A stretch of DNA of 39,504 nucleotides from Bacteroidetes bacterium ADurb.Bin012 (lineage in GTDB: Bacteria > Bacteroidota > Bacteroidia > Bacteroidales > TTA-H9), in contig MWFC01000019.1 of assembly GCA_002071415.1 (NCBI GenBank), positions 1 through 39,504 on the forward strand, given 5' to 3'. The notes under the pieces are model-generated. The model did not search any database, was not told the DNA's origin, and was given only the letters and a program-made list of their open reading frames with translations. Positions within the stretch are counted from its first letter, which is position 1, and every line of letters begins with the position of its first letter. Position numbers and translations under genes: made by a program. This document shows positions 24,085 through 31,939 of this stretch, piece after piece.

Positions 24085-27000
24085 TTATTTGAAGGCTTTT
24101 TCGGGCAATCCATCGCCCTGAATGCTCAAACGTGAAAAGTATTCGGGTACAGGCCTGCCTGTGAGTTTATCGACATACATCTTGGCAAGGTACTGACTTA
24201 GCATGAAACCTTGGCCGCGGAGCCCGACAAATAATCCTAAATCCGGGTCTATGATCATTCGTGGTTCGACATAATAACCTGACCAGACCGCCTGAAAACC
24301 CACCGAGGATAATTCGGGCAACCAATCCACGAAAACTTCTGAGAAAATTTCGAGAAATTCTCTCGAGTTAACTTTCAAATTCTTGAGGGTTTCGGCGGGA
24401 TCTACTGCCGGAGAAGCACAGCCTATGACCTGACCCGTTTCGGCTAGCTGCTGCCCATAAACGGCCACGAAACCCTTGTATTTCCTTCTGTCGATCAACA
24501 TCGGAAGTGGTATATCGTTGACACCAAGCATAGGCATTCGACGCGTAATAAATGCCTGATGGCGTACGGGATAGAGACCCGTTTCTATTCCTAATAATCT
24601 GGCAAAGTATGCGGCTTCTGGCCCTAATGCATTGATGAAGATTTCACTACTGTATTCAATGTATTGTTTGGTATGATCTTGAACCAAAACTTGATATTCC
24701 TGACCATTCTTTCTTACATCGATTAACTTGCAATCTTCCAAAATCGTACCTCCTTGCTGAATTCCAATCCGACGGATTAAATCGATGGTTTTGCCCGGAG
24801 TAGCCTGCCAACAATTATAAGTAATCTGTGCAGCAATATAGGTTTTTAAACCTGGGTTGAAAAATGGAGAAATCCGTTTCGTAAAATCCTTCGGACTGAT
24901 CATTTCGGCTTTGCTCCATGCCATGGCAGCTTCCAGTGCCTTGTACATTTCTTCATCGTGTGCAAAATTCACGTATTGTATGGGATGATAGTCGATGTTG
25001 TGCAGTTGTTGCAATTCGATAAATATCTGGCGGTTATGCTCGGCAATATCGGAAAGCTCAGGAACACTGAAATTGGGACGGCCTCCTGCAATATTCCTCC
25101 ATGAAGAACCACGGCCAAAATTAATCAATACCGGCTTCTTGCCTGCTTCGGATAAATATCGAAATAAGGCACTTCCTCCCATGCCTCCACCTGCTATTAG
25201 AGTTTCCACTTTCTCCTTTCTTACAGAACGGTTTACTACGAAATTTTCATGAACTGGCCTGGGATAAAGCTCTCCAAGCGAAAGTTGATTCGACATCGGT
25301 CCGCGGGGCGTGGCTTCGCCTACAATCTGAATTCCATAATCCTTTATCTTGGACTTCAATCGGGGTATGCAACGTTTTCCCCGACATGCACCCATCCCTA
25401 AACGTGTAGTGTGCTTTATCTCATCAATGGATATGAATTTCCTCTCACCTACCACTTCTAAAATCTCCTCAATTTTTACATCATCGCAATGACAGATATA
25501 ACTTTCAACCGGAATCTGTTCATCATAAGGCCGTAGCTCTAAAGGCACTGGATAATTCTTCTTGACTATGAAGCTACGCACTTGTGTTAAATCTTCTCCA
25601 TGCAGGCTGAGCGACTTTACTCGAGCAATATTGGTTTTATTGGGTTTCCGAAGAATCTTATCGATTACCCCTTCTCCTAAAATTTTTCCATAATTGTCAA
25701 CGAGAAAAACTTCGGCATTTTCCTTTACATCATATTCTATGGGCAAAAATACCCAATCGCGTTTCAAATTATAACCAAAAATAGCTAAGCCCGGACATTG
25801 ATAAACACAATCCATACAGCCAATGCACTTGTCGAAATCGATGGAAGGAACTGTACTGGTCGAAGATTTTGTAATGGCACCCTGAGGACAGGCAAAAGCA
25901 CAAGGATTACAGGCGAATCCATAAAGACAATCGATCAACACGAATCCTTTGGCTTGCATCCTTTCATGGTCGGGCATGTAAGGTCGATCGATGATTCTTA
26001 TTGGATGTTGCTGCGAATCGATATATTCTTTCGAAAGTGAAAGATAATCGTCATAATTCAAACGAATTCCCATTTCCATAAGAATTTCATAGGCTACTTG
26101 CTTCCCTCTCAGAACCGCACTCGTGCCTTCTCCAATGCGAATGGTATCGCCAGCACCATAGCATTTTCGTCCAAAAACCTCGTTCCCCTTGATCAGTAGC
26201 TGATCATCCGAAACCAATCCCGTACAAATATTGATGGCATCGATACCTTCGACTACAGTCTCAGTTCCAACAACAGGATGAAAATTTTTGCAAAGTGCTA
26301 TTACAGCACCCGTGATTCCCGTCAAATCTCGATTGGGTATAGCTTTGAGCAGAATATGCGAGGTCAGTACAGGAATTCCCAATCTTCGCACTCTATTCGC
26401 CTGAACGGGAAATCCGCCTTCAAAGGGTTGAGCCTCCAAAATGACTTTTACCCTTGCTCCCGCCTGCATAAGCTGATAAGAAGTCAAATATCCAATATTC
26501 CCCGCTCCAACCGTCAAAACATTTTTACCCAAGAGGGTAAACTGCATATTCATCATCTTTTGAACTACCGCAGCCGTGTAAACTCCGGGTAAGTCATCAT
26601 TCTCAAAGGAAGGCATAAATGGAACAGCCCCGGTAGATACAACCAAATATTCTGCATCGATATAATAGATTCTGTCGGTCGTAATTTCCTTCACGGCAAG
26701 CCGACCTCCTTCCAGAATATCCCATACCGTCGAATTCAAAAATATACCATCATGGTCTGTCCCAGCTAGGGTTTGAGCAATATCGAAACCTCGCATCCCT
26801 CCAAATTTCTTTTCCTTCTCAAAAAAGAAAAACTGATGGGTTTGCATCAGAAATTGCCCACCAATCTTACTGTTGTTATCAACTACCAAATTATCGATCC
26901 CAAACTGACATAAGATTTCACGGGCAGCCAAACCTGCCGGCCCGGCACCAATAATTGCGACCTGGGTTTTATAAACATCGATGGGTTCATTCTTGCGATA

Positions 27001-27309
27001 TTCGACAACCCCCGGCCTGTAATCATGAGGGATTTCTTTTACCTCATGCACTCCATCGACCTTGGTAATGCAAATGCGCTTTACCTGCCCATTCACCAGC
27101 ATTTCACAAGCACCGCATTTCCCTATGCCACATTCCAAACTCCTCTTACGATTGCGTAAACTGTGACTGTGTACAGGAAATCCAGCCTGATGAAGCGCTG
27201 CAGCTATGGTATAACCCTTCTCAGCTTCGATGATGTGCCCATCGTATCTAAAAGTAACCTTTTCTGCCTTGGGAACCTCAAGAATGGGATGTGTGGTAAT
27301 TTTATACAT
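24085..27309 (-). CDS. Five-module fused FAD/iron-sulfur amino-acid dehydrogenase (HcnABC/LhpABC-like, single chain)
   Basis: 1074 residues. Order: 2Fe-2S ferredoxin-like domain, HcnA type (about 15-95; C60, C65, C68, C80). FAD/NAD pyridine-nucleotide oxidoreductase, HcnB type (about 113-410; GAGPAG at 121-126, second Rossmann GAGNIG near 268-273). Two 4Fe-4S motifs (C461/C467/C470/C474 and C495/C498/C501/C505). BFD-like 2Fe-2S (C606, C608, C642, C647). A D-amino-acid-oxidase-type FAD domain, HcnC type (about 700-1050; GGGMGG at 707-712). In other bacteria and archaea these modules are separate subunits of amine dehydrogenases (hydrogen cyanide synthase, D-hydroxyproline dehydrogenase, dye-linked proline dehydrogenase). 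It probably oxidises a secondary or alpha-amino acid and passes electrons to NAD(P) or ferredoxin; substrate unknown. Cytoplasmic. No signal peptide; no separate subunit genes nearby. Tryptophanase is encoded upstream on the same strand. Confidence 0.85.
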   Translation of the reverse strand: MYKITTHPILEVPKAEKVTFRYDGHIIEAEKGYTIAAALHQAGFPVHSHSLRNRKRSLECGIGKCGACEMLVNGQVKRICITKVDGVHEVKEIPHDYRPGVVEYRKNEPIDVYKTQVAIIGAGPAGLAAREILCQFGIDNLVVDNNSKIGGQFLMQTHQFFFFEKEKKFGGMRGFDIAQTLAGTDHDGIFLNSTVWDILEGGRLAVKEITTDRIYYIDAEYLVVSTGAVPFMPSFENDDLPGVYTAAVVQKMMNMQFTLLGKNVLTVGAGNIGYLTSYQLMQAGARVKVILEAQPFEGGFPVQANRVRRLGIPVLTSHILLKAIPNRDLTGITGAVIALCKNFHPVVGTETVVEGIDAINICTGLVSDDQLLIKGNEVFGRKCYGAGDTIRIGEGTSAVLRGKQVAYEILMEMGIRLNYDDYLSLSKEYIDSQQHPIRIIDRPYMPDHERMQAKGFVLIDCLYGFACNPCAFACPQGAITKSSTSTVPSIDFDKCIGCMDCVYQCPGLAIFGYNLKRDWVFLPIEYDVKENAEVFLVDNYGKILGEGVIDKILRKPNKTNIARVKSLSLHGEDLTQVRSFIVKKNYPVPLELRPYDEQIPVESYICHCDDVKIEEILEVVGERKFISIDEIKHTTRLGMGACRGKRCIPRLKSKIKDYGIQIVGEATPRGPMSNQLSLGELYPRPVHENFVVNRSVRKEKVETLIAGGGMGGSALFRYLSEAGKKPVLINFGRGSSWRNIAGGRPNFSVPELSDIAEHNRQIFIELQQLHNIDYHPIQYVNFAHDEEMYKALEAAMAWSKAEMISPKDFTKRISPFFNPGLKTYIAAQITYNCWQATPGKTIDLIRRIGIQQGGTILEDCKLIDVRKNGQEYQVLVQDHTKQYIEYSSEIFINALGPEAAYFARLLGIETGLYPVRHQAFITRRMPMLGVNDIPLPMLIDRRKYKGFVAVYGQQLAETGQVIGCASPAVDPAETLKNLKVNSREFLEIFSEVFVDWLPELSSVGFQAVWSGYYVEPRMIIDPDLGLFVGLRGQGFMLSQYLAKMYVDKLTGRPVPEYFSRLSIQGDGLPEKAFK

Positions 27310-27340
27310 GATATTTCCTTTAATGTGAATAAAAAAACAT

Positions 27341-27365
27341 TGTGAAAAATTTCACAGCAAAATTA
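27341..27365 (-). promoter_or_regulatory. Promoter box plus CRP/FNR-type palindrome of the fused dehydrogenase gene
   Basis: -7 box TAATTTTG followed by C (minus strand, 27358-27365). Directly after it, 27341-27356 reads TGTGAAAAATTTCACA, an exact TGTGA-N6-TCACA site. It spans the expected transcription start, so a bound Crp/Fnr-family protein would most simply repress. Confidence 0.65.
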
Positions 27366-27916
27366 CTGGGTTTATTTCTGAACCACACCCCATAAAAACG
27401 GAAAATCTCCTATTCATAATCATTTCAAATAACAACCCAAACCATTGATAAACTTTGCTACATTCAAACCATCGGCCTTCATCCAGTCAGAATTTCTTGA
27501 CAAAACAATATTTCGAAAGGTTTGCTTCGGAAAAACCATGTCAAAATGGAAAGGTTCGAAAAGGGAGAGATACTCTTTGCCAGAAATCGACCTCATGTCA
27601 GCTCCCCACCACGTCTGACGCCGAATATGGCTGACATTGGCGTCCTATCGATAAAAACACCAAAGAAACGATGAAGGTGCATAATAGAAAAACCTCCTAT
27701 CGTTTATAATACCCTGAAAATGAATAGCTACGACACAATTGCTTTCCCCTAACCAAATTCCGAAAAAGCCTACGAAAATGATTTTTTACCTACTATGTTG
27801 AAATTCACCAAGGATGCTTAAGAAAGAAAAAGAAACCAAGGACACATCGTGCCAGTATGTTGGCTCATGAACTTAAAATTCCATTTCTGAGAATACTTCG
27901 AGGCAGAATGTCGGGA
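27366..27916. other. Gene-free stretch between tnaA and the fused dehydrogenase gene
   Basis: About 550 bases without a recognisable gene on either strand. The only structure I see is the hairpin at 27617-27644 (GACGCC, one bulged G, AAT pairing with ATTGGCGTC) with no T-run after it on either side. No clear terminator for tnaA is visible. Confidence 0.5.
27617..27644. repeat. Inverted repeat (9-bp stem with a one-base bulge)
   Basis: GACGCCgAAT and ATTGGCGTC, 9-base loop. It stands alone in a gene-free stretch; function unknown. Confidence 0.4.
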
Positions 27917-29299
27917 TCAATTATCGGACTTTTCGAGCTCAACAGTAAAATGGCGCATGATAGGAGCTTCCCATGTAATTCGATACCCATGCTGGATATC
28001 CATGCGGCGGTCCCAGATATTTTTGATAGCAACGGCCACAACGTCAATATGATTATTGGTGTAAACCCTTCTAGGAATGGCCAGTCGAACCGTTTCGAGA
28101 GCCGGATAACGATCCTCACGTGTAACGGGATCTCTGTCGGCCAATAAAGTTCCTATTTCTACGGCACGAATTCCAGCCTCAAGATAGAGCTCCACAGCTA
28201 AGGTTTGAGCCACATATTCCTTACGTGGAACTTTAGGCAGAAACTTCAGGGCATCCACAAAAACTGCATGTCCCCCAACAGGTTGTTGAATGGGAATTCC
28301 AAACTCGGTGAGTCGTTTTCCAAGATATTCCACTTGTCTTATGCGTGTCTCTAAATATTCGAAAGTAGTACTCTCGCGCAGGCCTTCTGCCATAGCATTC
28401 ATATCTCGACCCGACATGCCGCCATAGGTAATGTATCCTTCGAACATGATATTGAAGGTGGTAGCCTGCCGAAAAATCTCCTCCGAACGAAATCCTATGA
28501 ACCCCCCAATATTGACTATTCCGTCCTTTTTCCCACTCATGGTAGCCAAATCGGCATAAGAATACATTTCGGTCACGATTTCACGAATCGATTTATCTTG
28601 ATATTCAGGCTCGCGTTTTTTGATGAAGTAGGCATTCTCGGCAAAACGAGCCGAATCATAGCAAACCGGAATACCATACTTAGCTGCCAGGGCTTTCACT
28701 TTGCGCAGGTTCTGCATCGAAACGGGCTGTCCACCCGAAGTATTGCAGGTCACAGTGATTAAGACAAAAGGAATTTTTTCTCTGGGATTCGCCTTCAGTA
28801 CATCCTCGAGTTTCTGCAAATCGACATTCCCTTTGAAAGGATGAGAAATACTGGTGTCAAAAGCTTCATTAATGCTACAATCTATGGCTGTGGCATTTCG
28901 AAATTCAATATGTCCTTTGGTAGTATCGAAAGGTGAATTGCCTGGAATTACATCTCCAGCCTTAACCAAAGCCGAAAATAAAACATTCTCGGCTGCTCGT
29001 CCCTGATGAGTGGGGAGAAAGTATGGGAAACCAAAGATTTCACCTATGGACTGTTTTAACTTGTAATAAGAACTGGCTCCCGCATAGCTTTCGTCGCCAA
29101 GCATCAGCTCGCTCCACTGACGGTCGCTCATAGCGCCAGTGCCGGAATCGGTAATCAAATCAATGTAAACCTGCTCGCTTTTTAAATTGAACAGATTGTA
29201 TCTGGCCTGTCTTATCCAGTCCTCTCTCTGTTCACGCGTGCTCGGATAAATCGGCTCTACCATCTTTATCCGGTAATATTCAGCAAATGGTAATTCCAT
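27917..29299 (-). CDS. tnaA: Tryptophanase
   Basis: 460 residues, PLP-dependent beta-eliminating lyase: L-tryptophan to indole, pyruvate and ammonia. PLP lysine is K258 in MSGKKD; also LTDSGTG-type LITDSGTGAMSD (48-59), PTHQGRAAEN (96-105) and DTTKGH (125-130). Tryptophanase and tyrosine phenol-lyase differ at known sites. Here RAVEIG (I382) has Ile where phenol-lyase has the phenol-binding Arg381, and RHFT (H450) has His where phenol-lyase has Phe448. DSARFAENAYF is also tryptophanase-like. These favour TnaA, although NIGGF near the active site is shared with phenol-lyase. A long leader with small ORFs precedes it. Pyruvate formed could feed the acyl-phosphate/ATP route encoded nearby. Confidence 0.88.
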   Translation of the reverse strand: MELPFAEYYRIKMVEPIYPSTREQREDWIRQARYNLFNLKSEQVYIDLITDSGTGAMSDRQWSELMLGDESYAGASSYYKLKQSIGEIFGFPYFLPTHQGRAAENVLFSALVKAGDVIPGNSPFDTTKGHIEFRNATAIDCSINEAFDTSISHPFKGNVDLQKLEDVLKANPREKIPFVLITVTCNTSGGQPVSMQNLRKVKALAAKYGIPVCYDSARFAENAYFIKKREPEYQDKSIREIVTEMYSYADLATMSGKKDGIVNIGGFIGFRSEEIFRQATTFNIMFEGYITYGGMSGRDMNAMAEGLRESTTFEYLETRIRQVEYLGKRLTEFGIPIQQPVGGHAVFVDALKFLPKVPRKEYVAQTLAVELYLEAGIRAVEIGTLLADRDPVTREDRYPALETVRLAIPRRVYTNNHIDVVAVAIKNIWDRRMDIQHGYRITWEAPIMRHFTVELEKSDN

Positions 29300-29312
29300 A
29301 AAATTGAAGTTT

Positions 29313-29447
29313 TTAATTATGATAATGGTTTTGTTTAATCTTTCGACTGGAAAAATCTCTATAGAAAATATGGAAAAAGAAAAAACACCCGGCTGGGGAA
29401 TTCAGATGGAATAATTGTCGCGGCACTTGATACGACAATATCTGCAT
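29313..29447 (-). other. Possible 44-codon leader ORF upstream of tnaA
   Basis: ATG at 29445-29447 to TAA at 29313-29315, ending 13 bases before the tnaA start. The peptide has no Trp. It overlaps the end of the 25-codon frame in another frame. Coding status unproven. Confidence 0.2.
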
Positions 29448-29479
29448 AGTGCTAATGAAGAAAGCAGTTCAAACCACAT
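29402..29479 (-). other. Possible 25-codon leader peptide of tnaA with Trp at position 2
   Basis: The frame encodes MWFELLSSLALC followed by 13 more residues and TGA. E. coli TnaC is 24 residues with an essential Trp-Phe pair; here Trp-Phe occurs but at positions 2-3, and no C-terminal Pro is present. The stop is followed by CCCCAGCCGGGTG and a T6-C-T5 run, an attenuator-like arrangement. A 7-bp inverted repeat (ATTGTCG/CGACAAT, 29414-29439) lies inside. Suggestive only. Confidence 0.3.
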
Positions 29480-29482
29480 ATT

Positions 29483-29490
29483 CAAAATTA
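29483..29490 (-). promoter_or_regulatory. Candidate -7 promoter box for tnaA
   Basis: TAATTTTG on the minus strand, about 184 bases before the tnaA ATG and 3 bases before the ATG of the small leader frame. No -33 TTTG. Confidence 0.4.
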
Positions 29491-29586
29491 TCGACGTAAA
29501 ATTAAAAGATTCGTATTTTACAATGCAAAAATCGGAAAAAAATCTCAAAACCAAAACTGGTTTATTTTCCTTTTCTCTTTCATCGA

Positions 29587-29620
29587 TTTGCCGAAAATCA
29601 ACAAAAGCTCTTTACCTTTG
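29587..29620 (+). promoter_or_regulatory. Promoter of the M64 peptidase gene (TTTG-N22-TACCTTTG)
   Basis: -33 TTTG at 29587-29590, 22 bases, -7 TACCTTTG at 29613-29620 followed by C. The ATG is 69 bases further on. One of the two most complete promoters in the window. Confidence 0.75.
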
Positions 29621-29688
29621 CTTGCAGGCTAATAACGAAAAACACAAACATAAAACATTGTGATTTAATTTATTAAATTTTCTCCATA

Positions 29689-30984
29689 ATGGCTCACTTT
29701 TTTCATCAACATCTTCTGAGTATATTGTTCGTTTTGAGTTGGTTGGTACACCCAAACGTCATTCATGCTCAATTCGACTCTCTCTTCCTCAATAAGACCC
29801 TACGCTTCGATTACCTACATATTGGAGACGCCAGGAATGAATTTTTTGCATTGGATGAACTCCTCGAAGAACCTTATTGGGCAGGTTCACACCTTCACCT
29901 GATCGATACCTTTGGTTATGGTAAATTCCAGTGTCGGCTCTACGATCAGGCTACGGGTGAGTTAATTTATTCGAGAGGTTATTCCACTTTGTTCTCGGAA
30001 TGGCAAACTACACTTGAAGCACAAAATGTTTACAGAGCATTCGAAGAATCCGTTGTCATGCCTTTCCCACGTCATGATGCCTTCATCGAAATCTACAGTC
30101 GGAACAGGAAGGGACAATTCGAAAAGAAATTTTCCTATCCATTTCGCGTCAACGACTATTTTGTGAACCAAAAGCAAAGAATGGTTTTCCCTGTCTTCAA
30201 GATCAGAGAAGTTGCTCCGGCAGAAAAAGCCCTCGATATTGTGATTTTGCCCGAGGGATATACTTCACAGCAGATGGAAATCTTCAAGCAGGATTGTCAA
30301 AAATTTGCGGAAATACTCTTAGGATATTCTCCTTATAACGAATACAGCGATAAAATCAATATCAAAGCCGTTTTAGCTCCTTCATTTGAAGAAAGCAGCG
30401 ATTTTCCACCATCGGGAATCTGGAAGAATACCTTGCTTCATTCGAAATTCTATACCTTCGATCTCGATCGTTACTGTATGACCGATGCATTTCAAACAGT
30501 AAGAGATGTTGCTTCCAATGCTCCTTACGACCAGATTTATATTTTAGTCAACTCATCCATGTACGGTGGTGGTGCAATCTTCAATTATTATGCTCTTTCG
30601 GTGAATAGCAACATGCTTGCTGGAAAGGTCTTCATCCATGAATTTGGGCATAGTTTTGCCGGATTAGCCGATGAATACTATGATTCGGAGGTGGCTTACA
30701 ATGAATTTTATCCTCTCGACCTCGAGCCGCAGGAACCCAATATTACTACATTGGTAAATTTCAAAAGAAAATGGGCCGATATGATAGAAGAAGGAACTCC
30801 CATCCCTACCCCTGCCGAAGAAATTTATAGAAATAAGGTGGGTGTTTTCGAAGGAGGAGGCTATGCTGCTAAAGGCATTTATCGCCCAGCCATGGACTGC
30901 CTGATGAATACTTTTCGTCAAAACACCTTTTGCCCGGTTTGCATACGAGCTATTCGAAAAATGCTCGATTTTTATACTCAATGA
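29689..30984 (+). CDS. Secreted M64 family metallopeptidase (IgA-peptidase M64 type)
   Basis: 431 residues. Signal peptide with core LLSILFVLSWLV and predicted cleavage A27|Q28. The N-terminal M64_N-like domain (about 30-160) precedes the catalytic domain. Zinc motif HEFGH at 317-321 with D328-E329 in LADEYY, as in peptidase M64; earlier DIVILPEGYTSQQM is also typical. CPVCIRAIRKML lies at the C-terminus. The name comes from Clostridium ramosum IgA protease, but Bacteroidota homologues have unknown targets. No T9SS tail is seen, so periplasmic or surface location is open. The ptb operon starts 25 bases downstream with no evident promoter of its own, so readthrough is possible. Confidence 0.85.
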   Translation: MAHFFHQHLLSILFVLSWLVHPNVIHAQFDSLFLNKTLRFDYLHIGDARNEFFALDELLEEPYWAGSHLHLIDTFGYGKFQCRLYDQATGELIYSRGYSTLFSEWQTTLEAQNVYRAFEESVVMPFPRHDAFIEIYSRNRKGQFEKKFSYPFRVNDYFVNQKQRMVFPVFKIREVAPAEKALDIVILPEGYTSQQMEIFKQDCQKFAEILLGYSPYNEYSDKINIKAVLAPSFEESSDFPPSGIWKNTLLHSKFYTFDLDRYCMTDAFQTVRDVASNAPYDQIYILVNSSMYGGGAIFNYYALSVNSNMLAGKVFIHEFGHSFAGLADEYYDSEVAYNEFYPLDLEPQEPNITTLVNFKRKWADMIEEGTPIPTPAEEIYRNKVGVFEGGGYAAKGIYRPAMDCLMNTFRQNTFCPVCIRAIRKMLDFYTQ

Positions 30985-31009
30985 ACAATATACTTAATCT
31001 TATACGACA

Positions 31010-31912
31010 ATGATTACTCATCTGGAACAAATGATAGAAGCTGCAAAGGCTAAGGCTCGTAAGAGAATCGTTGTGGCTTGCGCCAACGACAACCACTCTA
31101 TCGAAGCCGTACATCATGCCATGGAATTAGGAATTGTAGATGCTACGCTTGTTGGCGATGAAGCCACTATTGTAAAGGTTTGCAAGGATTTGAATATCCA
31201 ACCCGAGAAATTTCGCATTGTACAGGAATCGGATGAGCAAAAGGCAGCTCACAAAGCCGTTGAATTGATTGTAAAGGGAGAAGGCGATATTCTGATGAAA
31301 GGCCTTGTGACCACCGATAAATATATGAGGGCTATTCTCAATAAAGACGCAGGTTTGTTGCCACCAAAGGCAATCTTGAGTCATGTAACCGTTATCGAAA
31401 ACCCGAATTACGAAAAACTGTTAATTGTTGGTGACGTAGCCATTATACCTGTTCCCGACCTCGACCAGAAGATTGCCATCACGAATTACCTGATACAAAC
31501 TGCTCATCGTTTAGGTAATGAAAAGCCTAAGGTGGCAATTATTGCCGCAACAGAACAAATGTTACCGAACATGCCAACATGCGTGGATGCAGCCATAATT
31601 TCAAAGATGGGTGAACGCGGACAAATCAAAGGAGCGCTTATAGAGGGTCCTCTTGCACTCGACACGGCTATCGACAAAGAAAGCGCTGCCATTAAAAAGC
31701 TGAAGAGCGAAGTGGCCGGCGACGCCGATTGTCTGCTTTTCCCTAATATCGAAACAGGTAATGTTTTCTACAAATTCAATACAAAACTCGCCAAAGGCGA
31801 ACTGGGAGCCATCGTCATAGGAGCCAAATGCCCGGCAGTCCTCTCCTCAAGAGGCGATAGCGCCCTTACTAAAACCTATTCCATTGCCCTGGCTGCTCTG
31901 TCAACCGATTAA
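31010..31912 (+). CDS. ptb: Phosphate butyryltransferase (first copy)
   Basis: 300 residues, phosphate acetyl/butyryltransferase family; acyl-CoA plus phosphate to acyl-phosphate plus CoA. Seen: GDILMKGLVTTDKYMRAIL (about 85-103), AAIISKMGERGQIKGALIEGPLALD (about 198-222), IETGNVFYKF and PAVLSSRGDS. Length is normal for Ptb (about 300), shorter than Pta. First of a ptb-ptb-buk run; 27 bases separate it from the second copy. Confidence 0.92.
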   Translation: MITHLEQMIEAAKAKARKRIVVACANDNHSIEAVHHAMELGIVDATLVGDEATIVKVCKDLNIQPEKFRIVQESDEQKAAHKAVELIVKGEGDILMKGLVTTDKYMRAILNKDAGLLPPKAILSHVTVIENPNYEKLLIVGDVAIIPVPDLDQKIAITNYLIQTAHRLGNEKPKVAIIAATEQMLPNMPTCVDAAIISKMGERGQIKGALIEGPLALDTAIDKESAAIKKLKSEVAGDADCLLFPNIETGNVFYKFNTKLAKGELGAIVIGAKCPAVLSSRGDSALTKTYSIALAALSTD

Positions 31913-31939
31913 TGACCCATATTTCGTCATTTCCCGGCT

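Noticed and set aside
27917-29299. Tyrosine phenol-lyase instead of tryptophanase
   Set aside because: Ile382 and His450 stand where phenol-lyase has Arg and Phe; these are tryptophanase residues.
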